NCBI GenBank assembly: GCA_963677445.2
Contig: CAXXGF010000010.1
Coordinates: forward strand, 1-64,000
Origin: G963677445 sp963677445
GTDB taxonomy: Bacteria; Bacteroidota; Ignavibacteria; Ignavibacteriales; Melioribacteraceae
Direction: 5' to 3'
DNA: 64,000 bases
Shown here in pieces: positions 36,301-44,711 of this stretch. Below the pieces are notes generated by a model. That model did no database searches. It was not told where the DNA came from and saw nothing but the letters and a program-made list of their open reading frames with translations. The translations under genes and the position numbers were made by a program. How positions within the stretch are numbered: the stretch's first letter is position 1; each line of letters starts with the position of its first letter.

Positions 36301-36803
36301 TGCTTGATATGTCCCAGATGAGAACGGGAACTTATGACTATGTAAAGAGGGAATTGAGTTTGTGTTCCGATATTCTGGAAAATATATATCTTGACTATAA
36401 AAAGAGCGCCAACGAAAAGAAAATCGGATTTGAACTAATAAAAAAAGAGAATAACTCAACTATCAGCGCCGATGAATACACGCTCAAACAAATTTTTTAT
36501 AATCTTATTGATAACGCGATCAAATATACTGATGAGGGGAAAGTTGAAGTTGTTGTTTACCGTAATAAGAAGAATAACCTTGTGGTAGATGTGATCGATA
36601 CGGGGATTGGCATTGATGAAGAATATATGCCGAGCCTGTTTGATTTATTCACACAGGAACACCAGGGTTATACAAGACGTTATGAAGGGAACGGGCTCGG
36701 TCTGGCGCTGGTTCAGAAATATTGTGAGCTGAATAACGCGAAACTCAAAGTAAAGAGTAAAAAAGGAGAGGGGACTGTTTTTACCGTTGAATTTATTCCC
36801 TGA
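33318..36803 (+). CDS. Multi-PAS/GAF sensor histidine kinase
   Basis: 1161 residues, no clear membrane helix. A poorly conserved N-terminus (1-125), about four PAS units (about 128-620), a GAF domain (about 640-790), another PAS (about 795-920), HisKA with acceptor His in AQMSHEIRTPLNAILSF (about 955-970) and HATPase_c (about 1045-1161) with NLIDNAIKYTDEG, DTGIGI and GNGLGLALVQ. It starts 17 bp after the preceding kinase gene, last in the chemoreceptor-cheY-cheC cluster. The core is a close paralogue of the kinase at 16453. It converges on a NarL regulator gene 27 bp away. Confidence 0.92.
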   Translation: MTEQKLNRARSKKLQQLAGNDETPANLYGLDNVNVLLIEYDSEGKILSFTTGLASQKTEIRDRTINSLFPGVAEEQLMIEEETSQFFADFFNGERTLAGCLVNIFNKKNKFSAVIIHITPGNDYLIYKQILENSKDLIFVMSLPECEYLYINPAIREICGYNESRFYSDSGFIFRIADPDYKDYLTEEQKKLMNGVVDDYYDFKIIHRDGRSVWIRQSNKLLKNSEGKPAALIGIARDNTQLKVYEEALLENEILFSKYIENNRSGILIHSEGKALYANKKMAGLLGNSQEVDLTGKAVGELFVSLRKSDPGIVEKIVAEKEKFEINFFNLKEESVFCEVSSIEIDYNNQKSMVSTFYDISIRKQAEANLISEEKKFREIFDNASDGILILDDKLKIIEFNAEISHLLNTTKISLKGNPAKKFLPDNDVAMLENWFLKDDFYTVFESFALPKNREGIFVEISAKGIDYKGHKALLTIWRNVSDRKIVEAALLESENRYRMLFESANDAIFIMVDDLIIDCNDKALELFRGERKHIVGFTPHYLSPSVQPGGEASQDMAQKKIQSAIAGENQVFEWEHRRIDNSLFHSEISLSVFQLSSGQYIQAIIRDISERKRLDLERKERMSRLEKYQSAIIRLSTNRDIVGGNTEKSFGIITETVANALKVDRVGIWLFKNEMSRLVSFDMFNTNEREHKKYEIINGNSSLEYFQLLRMSRAVPVDDVFKSGKFEGITDYLEKNDVRSKLDAVIRISGEVRGVITIESFGSRNWQGDEINFAGEIADQISQLFLNNERRKAEEDLQKSEESYRSLFKHSAFGIYQSTFNGMIEICNPAFVRIFGYNSEEEIIKKGMKESFYVDKVEHERFNKLLLQFGSLEGFETEYRKKNGNIIKVRESARLTKNLEGNLIIEGTIEDITSQKNAEKAIMEARIKAEKSDQLKSEFLAQMSHEIRTPLNAILSFSGLLKEMIGDNIEDDLKSSFQIMSRAGKRIIRTIDLLLDMSQMRTGTYDYVKRELSLCSDILENIYLDYKKSANEKKIGFELIKKENNSTISADEYTLKQIFYNLIDNAIKYTDEGKVEVVVYRNKKNNLVVDVIDTGIGIDEEYMPSLFDLFTQEHQGYTRRYEGNGLGLALVQKYCELNNAKLKVKSKKGEGTVFTVEFIP

Positions 36804-36830
36804 CAGAATTATATCCGCATAGAATATTTA

Positions 36831-37469
36831 TCAGACAAAACCCTTTTTAATCGCTTCGGCCACCGCCTCGGCCTGTGAGTGCACATGCAGTTTTTTATAA
36901 ATATTTTTTATATGAAATCTGACAGTATCTTTGCTGATATTAAGAGATACGGCGATAGAGTAATATGTTTTGCCTTTAATAAGTTCTTTTAATATTTCCT
37001 GTTCCCTGTCGGTAAGAAGATCGGCGTCGGGGGCAAGTTTTTTATTACCCTGAAAAAAGCTTGTTACCTTGCGCGCGATATGAGAACTCATCGGGGCACC
37101 ACCCTCATGGGCTTCCTGAATAGCGTCAAGCAATCTTTCGGGGTGTGTCTTTTTCACCAGGTACCCGCAGGCGCCCGCGCATAAAGCGTCAAAAATAAGG
37201 TCGTTTTCTTCATGAATAGTCAGCATAAGTATGTTCATATCCGGATATAATGTTTTTACCCTTCCGACGCATTCAATTCCATTCATTCCCGGCAGAATTA
37301 TATCCATAAGTAAAATATCGGGTAAATTAATATTTATCTTATCGAGGCATGACTCAGCGTCGCCATAAGTTCCGGCGCATTCAAAGCCATCTGCCTGATC
37401 AATAAGGGCTGCCAGTGTATCCTTTATAATTTCATTATCTTCAACTATCGCGACTTTAATATTTTTCAT
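36831..37469 (-). CDS. NarL/FixJ-type response regulator
   Basis: 212 residues. The receiver domain (about 1-122) has an acidic pair in AIVEDNE, phospho-acceptor Asp in ILLMDIILPGMNG, Thr in MLTIHEEND and Lys in GYLVKKTHP. A LuxR-type helix-turn-helix follows (about 148-210) with LTDREQEILKELIKGKTYYS and DTVRFHIKNIYKKLHVHS. Its start touches the stop of the propeller HisKA_3 kinase by one base, so the two form a cognate pair. DNA-binding regulator; targets unknown. Confidence 0.95.
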   Translation of the reverse strand: MKNIKVAIVEDNEIIKDTLAALIDQADGFECAGTYGDAESCLDKININLPDILLMDIILPGMNGIECVGRVKTLYPDMNILMLTIHEENDLIFDALCAGACGYLVKKTHPERLLDAIQEAHEGGAPMSSHIARKVTSFFQGNKKLAPDADLLTDREQEILKELIKGKTYYSIAVSLNISKDTVRFHIKNIYKKLHVHSQAEAVAEAIKKGFV

Positions 37470-40400
37470 TAGCCTGTTCCGTTTATTCTGCCTGTAAATT
37501 TGATCATTGTACCGGTGTCCGGAGATGATTGAATACGTAATTCACCGCCGATGCTCTCCGCTCTGCTTTGCATATTGGATATTCCGTTGCCGACTGCGCG
37601 CGACTGAGTATTAAAACCTTTTCCGTTATCGTAAAGTGTCAGTTCAAGTTTTTTCCCGTTTGTCATCGCATTCAGAGATATTTCTGTACATTCACTGTGT
37701 TTGATGCTGTTATTCATGGCTTCCTTAAAAATGAGGTAAAGGTTTTTCCGCTGCTCCATAGGAAGCCTGATTTTTTCAAGAAACCGGAGATTATTTATAT
37801 AAAGCATTATATTCTTATATGAAAGAATATCTTCATAATTATCTTTAAGTTTCAGCAGCAGCTCATAGAGTGAATCTCTTTTGGGGTTTATCAGCCAGAC
37901 AATATCGGACATATTATCAATAAGAGTTCTTGCGATTCCCCCGATTTTTCGAATTGTTTCCGCCTGCAAATCAGTTTTTTTGTTGTTTCGGTGATAAAGC
38001 ATATCGCTTAATAATGATATTTCGGTTAAACGGGTGCCGATATCATCGTGCAAATCAGCGGCGATTTTTAATCTGAGCCGTTCCATTTGTATTAGATGAT
38101 TAATCTGGTTATAGACAAAGATTCCGACAATAGATAAAACCAGTATGATTATTGCGGAAATGAACCACCAGGTCATCCAGAAGGGGGGAGTGATTTTAAG
38201 CCGGAATGATGTCCCCGTATTATTCCAGATTCCATCATTGTTGGAGCCTATTACACGGAATTGGTATTCACCCGGAGCCAGCGCCGTAAAAGTTACATAT
38301 CTCCTTGTTCCGGTATTTATCCACTGATTATTGATACCCTCCATCATATATTTATACCTGTTTTTTTCCGGGAAGGAATAATCAAGGGCCGCGTACTCAA
38401 TAGTAAAAGTATTTTGAGAATAAGGCAGCTTTACAATTTCATTATTTGTGATAGATTCACGTATAAAGTTTTCCGTTTGATCATTCCCGGAAGCATTGAG
38501 AACTTCAACTCTCGTTATCACAATAGGGGGGATATGGGTATTCAGTTTTACACTGTCAGGGTAAAACGCGTTGTAACCATTAATGCCTCCAAAATAAAGT
38601 TTTCCCCTTTTATCAGCGAAATAAGCGTTGCCGCCAAATTGGTTACTCTGGAGGCCATCGGCCATGTCGAACGCTCTGACCTGTTTTGTATCAGGGTTAA
38701 ACTTAATAAGGCCTTTGTTGGTGCTTAACCAGAGATTCCCCGATTTATCTTCGAGAATTCCATAAATCACATCATTTGGAAATCCGTCACTTTCTCTGAA
38801 ATGAATGAAACGTTCCTCTTCACGAATCAATTGTTCCAACCCGTTATTAGTGCCTATCCAGAACCTTTTTTTTGAGTCTTCAAAAATTGTCCATATATAA
38901 TTATCTCTTATTGAAGCGGGATCATTAATATTATTCAGATAAACTTTAAAGGTCTCATTTTCTTTCCGGTATTTATTTAATCCCCCTCCGAGTGTTCCTA
39001 TCCAAAGTTCATTACGACTATCTTCAAAAAGGCAGTAAACATAAGAATGACTTAAAGAACCGGGATTCTCTTTATTGGCAATATAATATCTGAATTTTTC
39101 GTTTGATTTGTCAAGACGGTTTAATCCTGCAAGCGTGCCCACCCATAAATATCCATCGTTTGATTCAATCACCGAAGTAACATTGTTATTGCTCAGGCTG
39201 CCCGGTTTGTCGGTTAACTTATAATGGGCGAACCTGTTATCTGAAATGAGATAATTCAGGCCGCCCCCGTCAGTTCCAATCCATATTTTTCCGGTTTGAT
39301 CCTGGTAAATTGTTCTTATATAATTATTGCTGATTGAATAGACATTATCCTGGTTGTGAAAAATTCTTCTGATTTTTTTATTCTTTTCATCCACGATATT
39401 TAATCCATTCCGCGTACCGATCCAGAGTTTTGAATTGTCCGTTTTAAGAATCGCGGTAACTTCATTATAGCTAATACTGTTTCCATTATTGGGATCATTG
39501 GCGAAATGGGGGAATTTTTCCCTGGAATAATTAATCTTATTGATTCCCAGGTCGCTTCCAATCCAGATTATACCGCTGTTATCCTCAAAAATCGACCAGA
39601 TAAAATTCTGGCTGATACTACGCGGATTATTCGGAGAGTGAAGAAAGGAGGTGAATCGCAAATTATCCCAGGGGCCTGAAGCGAGGTTCAGTCCGCCGCC
39701 AAGAGTTCCCGACCAAAGCCGGCCCCGGCTGTCTTCGAATAATGTCCAGACATTATTATGGCTCAGAGAAGTCCCGGTAAATTTTCGATCATCATAACCT
39801 TTAAATATCTTATCCTTTTGGTTGTAACCGATCAATCCGCTTTTAGTGCCCAGCCATAACAGATTCTGTCTGTCCTCCAGAATAGACCAGACATATAATC
39901 CTGAAGATTCCTCCGGCAGATCAAATCCTTCCGTATGATTATGGAATGTAGAATCAGCGCGATTGAACTTATCAAGTCCAGCATAAGTGCCGACCCAGAT
40001 ATCTCCATGTTTATCTTCATAAAGAGACCATACATAATTATTACTTAATGAAAGGGGATTGCCGGGATCGTGAATGAAACGTTTGCATAAACCGGTCTGA
40101 GGATCAAAAATATTCAAACCCTTTTCCGTTCCCACCCATATTTTCCCGGATCTGTCCGGCATCATCGACCTGATATTGTTATCGGAAAGGCTGTTTTCAT
40201 TACCCGGAATATTCTTAAATTGTGTGAAATTATCTGTTGCGGGATTATACCTGTTGAGACCGCCGCCGAGAGTGCCAATCCATAACCTTCCACTGCTGTC
40301 GCCGCAAATAACAAAAACGGTATTATGACTGAGACTGGCGCTGTCTTCAGGTTCCGAGCGGTAAACAGTGAAACTATAGCCGTCATATTTGTTCAGGCCA

Positions 40401-40567
40401 TCAAGAGTGCCAAACCACATAAAACCCCTTGAATCCTGGTAAATATCAAACACTGAGCTTTGTGAAAGGCCATCCTCAATTGAAACCCGCTCAAAATTAA
40501 TTTTACTCTTCCCTGATGGAAAAATAAATGAGACAGCGATAAGGAAAAGAAAAAGTATTTTAACCAT
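37469..40567 (-). CDS. Two-component propeller sensor kinase, HisKA_3 type
   Basis: 1032 residues from the ATG at 40567; an in-frame start at 40612 would put 15 residues before the signal peptide (MVKILFLFLIAVSFIF). About fourteen Reg_prop repeats (IWIGTDGGGLNY type, about 25-700) form periplasmic propellers. A Y_Y_Y domain (about 735-795), one transmembrane helix (about 800-825, WWFISAIIILVLSIVGIFVY), HisKA_3 with acceptor His in KIAADLHDDIGTRLTE, and HATPase_c with AMNNSIKHSECT and DNGKGF follow. The HisKA_3 type contrasts with the classical HisKA of the propeller kinase at 22257. It is followed directly by its NarL-type regulator. The adjacent downstream glycan operon on the same strand is a plausible target, by analogy only. 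Confidence 0.94.
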   Translation of the reverse strand: MVKILFLFLIAVSFIFPSGKSKINFERVSIEDGLSQSSVFDIYQDSRGFMWFGTLDGLNKYDGYSFTVYRSEPEDSASLSHNTVFVICGDSSGRLWIGTLGGGLNRYNPATDNFTQFKNIPGNENSLSDNNIRSMMPDRSGKIWVGTEKGLNIFDPQTGLCKRFIHDPGNPLSLSNNYVWSLYEDKHGDIWVGTYAGLDKFNRADSTFHNHTEGFDLPEESSGLYVWSILEDRQNLLWLGTKSGLIGYNQKDKIFKGYDDRKFTGTSLSHNNVWTLFEDSRGRLWSGTLGGGLNLASGPWDNLRFTSFLHSPNNPRSISQNFIWSIFEDNSGIIWIGSDLGINKINYSREKFPHFANDPNNGNSISYNEVTAILKTDNSKLWIGTRNGLNIVDEKNKKIRRIFHNQDNVYSISNNYIRTIYQDQTGKIWIGTDGGGLNYLISDNRFAHYKLTDKPGSLSNNNVTSVIESNDGYLWVGTLAGLNRLDKSNEKFRYYIANKENPGSLSHSYVYCLFEDSRNELWIGTLGGGLNKYRKENETFKVYLNNINDPASIRDNYIWTIFEDSKKRFWIGTNNGLEQLIREEERFIHFRESDGFPNDVIYGILEDKSGNLWLSTNKGLIKFNPDTKQVRAFDMADGLQSNQFGGNAYFADKRGKLYFGGINGYNAFYPDSVKLNTHIPPIVITRVEVLNASGNDQTENFIRESITNNEIVKLPYSQNTFTIEYAALDYSFPEKNRYKYMMEGINNQWINTGTRRYVTFTALAPGEYQFRVIGSNNDGIWNNTGTSFRLKITPPFWMTWWFISAIIILVLSIVGIFVYNQINHLIQMERLRLKIAADLHDDIGTRLTEISLLSDMLYHRNNKKTDLQAETIRKIGGIARTLIDNMSDIVWLINPKRDSLYELLLKLKDNYEDILSYKNIMLYINNLRFLEKIRLPMEQRKNLYLIFKEAMNNSIKHSECTEISLNAMTNGKKLELTLYDNGKGFNTQSRAVGNGISNMQSRAESIGGELRIQSSPDTGTMIKFTGRINGTG

Positions 40568-40658
40568 TAGACAAATATGACTCCGACAGTTGTAGTATAA
40601 ATTTAACCACAACCGTCATCATTATCAAGAAAAGGATATTCAATACCTGAAGCAAATT

Positions 40659-42305
40659 TTATTTCAGCAGAGTCATCTTCTTTACTTCATAATATGAGTC
40701 TGACAGCAGACGGTAGAAATAAATACCTGATGAAAGATCCGATCCATCTATGGTAATCGAATAATTTCCTCTTTCATAATCACCTTCAGCCAGCGTCTTT
40801 ATTTCACGGCCAAGCACATCCAGAAGAGAAAGTTTCAGAAAATTTCTCTCAGGCACGGAAAAAGTAATTTTTGTTTCGGGATTAAATGGATTTGGATAAT
40901 TATTGCCAAGCAGCCATTCCCGGGGATTATAAAAATTTTTATCACTTATTGATCCGGTCTGTAAATCATCGTAAGATATTAGCTTTATAGCGTCGGCGAC
41001 AACATAAGTCCCTCCGCCGAAACCTTCACTGCTGACACTTATCTCAGCGCCTGAAGGGTCAAAGGTCCATGTTCCCAGGTATTGCCAGGAGGAGCCATTC
41101 CCGGTTTGATCGGCAAAGACAACATCCGAACCGGTGGCATGCTCAATTACAAAAGGTGTGTTCTTGCACCTGTTGCCTGAAGCGACCCACCATGCCCACA
41201 CTTCATATTCAGCCTGAGCGGGTAACTCAGGAGAAAACTTGACAAAACTTACCGGAGGATCTAAAGAATGAAGGAGCGCCTTGGTATCACCCCAGTAGCC
41301 TGCATTAGCCGACTCAAACCAGCCTGTCCCGATTATTTCAGCTTCAGGGTCGCCTGTATCGATAATTTTTTCAAAGGTGGGTTCCTGAGCCACGGGGAGT
41401 GAGTCGACGTGTGTCACCACGAGTATTGTTGGCACTGCCCTGGTTTCGGATGGATTATTGAGATAAGTATTGTCAATTGCCATCTGTGTGGAGCCGCCAC
41501 CATCCAGGTTCATCGCTTCGGTACATCCGAGATCAATCATTATCTGAGCGAGCTCTGGTAACCCTACTCCTACTGATATTGTCTGCCTTCCATCCGCCGT
41601 GAGCATAATTACATGATTATCATCGGTATATCCTACAGCGGTTCGGGGGTCGCTGTTATCATAGCCTACACCTGATCCCCAGAAAATTTCCTCATTATAG
41701 GTGATATTTATTTCACCATTCTTTACGAGGGTCGGACCTCCGCCTATTCCACATAATATATCGTCAATTGAAATACCGGCAGATTGCGAAGGCGCCGGCT
41801 TTGGTGTGGGATCATTATATACATAGGGGAGTGGTTCCGAGTAAGAATAAATATCTTCAGGTTCACCGCCGAAATGATATATCCAGTCAATTGAGCATTG
41901 CCTGTCTTCCTTCAGGTGGAAGAAACTTCTCATTACCGGGTAACTATGTGAATTGCGCGCAAGAGAGGTCACATTCTGCGCTTTAACCACGGAAGGATAA
42001 ACCACAGCGCTATATGACGCGCTTCCTCCGAAATATCCCCCGTTGACAGCCATATAAGCCCCGACCGAACTACAGAATGAGGGTACACTTTTGGGGCTTT
42101 CTGTAATATAAGGTCTCACAATAAGCTCTTCATTATTCAGGTCAACATCAATATACCAGATTGTAAGTTTGGGACTTGTCCGCGTTCCTGAAAATACTTT
42201 TATACCCTGCGGCAGCAGAAAGTTTGAAGTAATATCTGTCCAGGTTATTTCCTGTCCGCTGATTGAAGCCGCGATTATAAAAAAGACTATAATTATTCTT
42301 TTCAT
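40659..42305 (-). CDS. Secreted phosphodiester glycosidase with T9SS sorting domain
   Basis: 548 residues from the ATG at 42305, with AGG at a proper distance; ATG 42311 is two codons earlier. Signal peptide RIIIVFFIIAASISGQ. Residues about 60-305 are a NAGPA/phosphodiester glycosidase domain (YMAVNGGYFGG, GIGGGPTLVKNGE, DPRTAVGYTDD, MNLDGGGSTQM), the fold of the mammalian uncovering enzyme that removes GlcNAc from a phosphodiester. Residues about 315-455 resemble a golvesin C-terminal-like domain (GWFESANAGYWGD). The last about 80 residues are a T9SS type A sorting domain (NYPNPFNPETKITF, KKMTLLK), so it should be released or held on the surface. Last gene of the ten-gene glycan operon, 15 bp after GH94. 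Confidence 0.88.
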   Translation of the reverse strand: MKRIIIVFFIIAASISGQEITWTDITSNFLLPQGIKVFSGTRTSPKLTIWYIDVDLNNEELIVRPYITESPKSVPSFCSSVGAYMAVNGGYFGGSASYSAVVYPSVVKAQNVTSLARNSHSYPVMRSFFHLKEDRQCSIDWIYHFGGEPEDIYSYSEPLPYVYNDPTPKPAPSQSAGISIDDILCGIGGGPTLVKNGEINITYNEEIFWGSGVGYDNSDPRTAVGYTDDNHVIMLTADGRQTISVGVGLPELAQIMIDLGCTEAMNLDGGGSTQMAIDNTYLNNPSETRAVPTILVVTHVDSLPVAQEPTFEKIIDTGDPEAEIIGTGWFESANAGYWGDTKALLHSLDPPVSFVKFSPELPAQAEYEVWAWWVASGNRCKNTPFVIEHATGSDVVFADQTGNGSSWQYLGTWTFDPSGAEISVSSEGFGGGTYVVADAIKLISYDDLQTGSISDKNFYNPREWLLGNNYPNPFNPETKITFSVPERNFLKLSLLDVLGREIKTLAEGDYERGNYSITIDGSDLSSGIYFYRLLSDSYYEVKKMTLLK

Positions 42306-42320
42306 ATACATCCTGAAAAT

Positions 42321-44711
42321 CTACTTTAGATTAACTTTTATTTTTGTTTCATTTTTTGTGAAGAGGGAAGGATCAATGAACTGTTCTTCCATTATTTCAC
42401 CATCAATAGATATGGAATTTTCACCTGAATTATTGATGACTTTAATATTAAATTTTTTTCCCCTGAAATTACGTGTCATTGAGAAACCGTTCCATGAGGA
42501 GGGTATTTTCGGTTCAATTGTAAAACCATCCAATGTTGTTCTGAATCCCAGAATGTAATCAAGAGCGATTCTGTACATCCATACCGCCGAACCGGTGAGC
42601 CATGAATGGCTGGCCTGGTTTTCCGTTTCATGATCGGGACTTGTGACATATTCTGAGAAGACATAAGGTTCGGTCTCATAACGATCAATATCGGCGGATG
42701 AATTTACAGGGAGCATTTTTGAATATATCTCCCAGGCTTTTTCTTTGTCGCCATTTAATATCGCGGCCAGCACGAACCAGGATGAGGCATGATTAAACAC
42801 CGCTCCGTTTTCCTTTTTGCCGGGAACGCATCGGCTGATAAGTCCCACATTATCCTCAACTTCTCGGTAAGAAGGCCAGCAGATTTGCATCCCATAATTT
42901 GTTTCGAGGTATTTTACACAGCTTGAAAGGGCTTTATCGGCTCTCTCTTTATCGGCAAGGCCTGATATTACCGACCATGTCTGGGCATTCAAAAATATTT
43001 TGCCCTGTTCATGTGAAACCGAGCCGACCTTCTCTCCATTATCTCTGAATGCTCTCAGGTACCACTCGCCATCCCAGCAATATTCATTAGTAACCTTTTT
43101 CAGTTTGTTGTAGCTTTTCCGCCATCTCGCGAGTGTTTCTTTATCTGATATTTTTTCCAGCAGCGGAAAAGTTTTTTTCAGTATATAAGCGAGGAAAAAA
43201 GCTCCCCAAACCGTTTCACCTTTGCCTTTGGGACCGATATGGTCGAGGGTATCATTCCAGTCACCATTCATAATTTTGGGCATGCCTCTTTCAGTCACGG
43301 CGCCAATAGAATAGTCAAGCGCTCTTACCATGTGCTCATATACGGTGTTCTGTCCTTTATCATGCCAGGGTACAATTTCTTCCAGAATTGAAAAATCCCC
43401 CGTTTCATTAAGGTATTCAATAATTCCATAAGGTATCCACAAGGGGGTGTCGGAGTGATTGGTTTTTTCACCGCTTCCGGTAAGTTTAAAGAAGTTATGC
43501 AGTGTGGAACCATCGCTGAACTGATATTGAAGGGCGTTGAGCAGCCTTTTCCTGACTCTGTCGGGGCGTGAGATGACTTCCCCAAGTATATCCTGAAACT
43601 GGTCTCTAATTCCGGTCCCGAAGAGAAGTCCTCCATGGTAATATCCGGCGTTTCTCGCCATGTCAAATGTAACGGCGGTCTGGTATCTGTTCCAGACGTT
43701 CACCATCGCGTTCATATTTTCATCGGGCGTATCAACATGAGCAGTTGAGAGGTAACCATCCCAATATTTTTTTAACTCATCAAACTTCCGGTCAATATAT
43801 GTGGTATCTTGATAATTTACCCAGCTTAGTTCTGTAAAGGGATTTTTGTCTTTATCAGCGGCTCCCATTATAATCGCAAATTCCCCGGTTTCACCCGCTT
43901 CAAGGTTTACTGATGATTTTAACGCCGCCACAGGGTCACCCGCTGTAATTTCTTTGTTATGCATAATTCCGGTTTCAACAGATTCCGGATTAGCCTCAGA
44001 CCGCCAGCGGCCGATAAAAGAATCGAGGCTGCTGTCAAAACCTTCAACAGGCAGGGTGGAGCCGAATAAAAAATTATTCTCCCATGATATATTGGGCTGG
44101 GCGACCGATACTTTTTTATTCAGCACCCAGTATCTTCTTGTCGCAACGAGTGTCTGATGCTCTTTATTAAATTTGATATCTGTGAAATGTTTGTCATTCG
44201 GCTGGTTGATAATATCATTAAGGGCATTACCCATCATAAGCTCAAGAAAGGAATAAATCTCGAGTTCACGGTCTTCAGCGCCTTCATTTTTCAGGGAGAC
44301 TCTCCAGATTTCAACATTTTTATCTCTTGGTACAAAGTATGTCAGTGACGCGGAAATATTTCTGTATTTCGTTTTTATAGTTGTATATCCCTGGCCATGC
44401 CTGCACTCATAAAAATCATACTTTTTTTCTATAGTCGGCGCCCAGCTCAGGGACCAGTAATCATTATTTAACTTATCTTTCAGCATGATATATCGGCCGG
44501 GTCTGTCCCAGGGAAGGCAGTTATACCTCATTCTCGAAAGCCTGTTATCCCTCGGACACTGCAAAAAGGAAAATCCTCCACCTGTATGCGATACCAGGCC
44601 TCCGTAATTTTCATTCCATATATAATTGAACCAGGGACGGGGCGTCCCGGGATCGGTAATAACATATTCACGGTGATCTTCAGAGAAATAACCATACTTA
44701 TTTTTTAACAT
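42321..44711 (-). CDS. GH94-type glycoside phosphorylase
   Basis: 796 residues from the ATG at 44711, which overlaps the GH38 stop by 14 bp; an upstream TTG at 44723 is less likely. Family GH94 (cellobiose/chitobiose phosphorylases and relatives) cleaves a disaccharide with phosphate to a sugar 1-phosphate. Seen: the N-terminal KYGYFSEDHREYVIT and TPRPWFNYIWNENYGG, the (alpha/alpha)6 barrel with GTGIRDQFQDILGE, the catalytic-acid region NGDWNDTLDHIG, and the C-terminal GSAVWMYRIALDYILGFR with PKIPSSWNGFSM. No signal peptide, so cytoplasmic. The sugar 1-phosphate product fits the phosphohexomutase and HAD genes just upstream. Which disaccharide it cleaves cannot be decided here. Confidence 0.9.
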   Translation of the reverse strand: MLKNKYGYFSEDHREYVITDPGTPRPWFNYIWNENYGGLVSHTGGGFSFLQCPRDNRLSRMRYNCLPWDRPGRYIMLKDKLNNDYWSLSWAPTIEKKYDFYECRHGQGYTTIKTKYRNISASLTYFVPRDKNVEIWRVSLKNEGAEDRELEIYSFLELMMGNALNDIINQPNDKHFTDIKFNKEHQTLVATRRYWVLNKKVSVAQPNISWENNFLFGSTLPVEGFDSSLDSFIGRWRSEANPESVETGIMHNKEITAGDPVAALKSSVNLEAGETGEFAIIMGAADKDKNPFTELSWVNYQDTTYIDRKFDELKKYWDGYLSTAHVDTPDENMNAMVNVWNRYQTAVTFDMARNAGYYHGGLLFGTGIRDQFQDILGEVISRPDRVRKRLLNALQYQFSDGSTLHNFFKLTGSGEKTNHSDTPLWIPYGIIEYLNETGDFSILEEIVPWHDKGQNTVYEHMVRALDYSIGAVTERGMPKIMNGDWNDTLDHIGPKGKGETVWGAFFLAYILKKTFPLLEKISDKETLARWRKSYNKLKKVTNEYCWDGEWYLRAFRDNGEKVGSVSHEQGKIFLNAQTWSVISGLADKERADKALSSCVKYLETNYGMQICWPSYREVEDNVGLISRCVPGKKENGAVFNHASSWFVLAAILNGDKEKAWEIYSKMLPVNSSADIDRYETEPYVFSEYVTSPDHETENQASHSWLTGSAVWMYRIALDYILGFRTTLDGFTIEPKIPSSWNGFSMTRNFRGKKFNIKVINNSGENSISIDGEIMEEQFIDPSLFTKNETKIKVNLK

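Noticed and set aside
38261..38728. 155-codon plus-strand ORF
   Set aside because: Antisense to the propeller kinase, which has continuous domain matches through this stretch.
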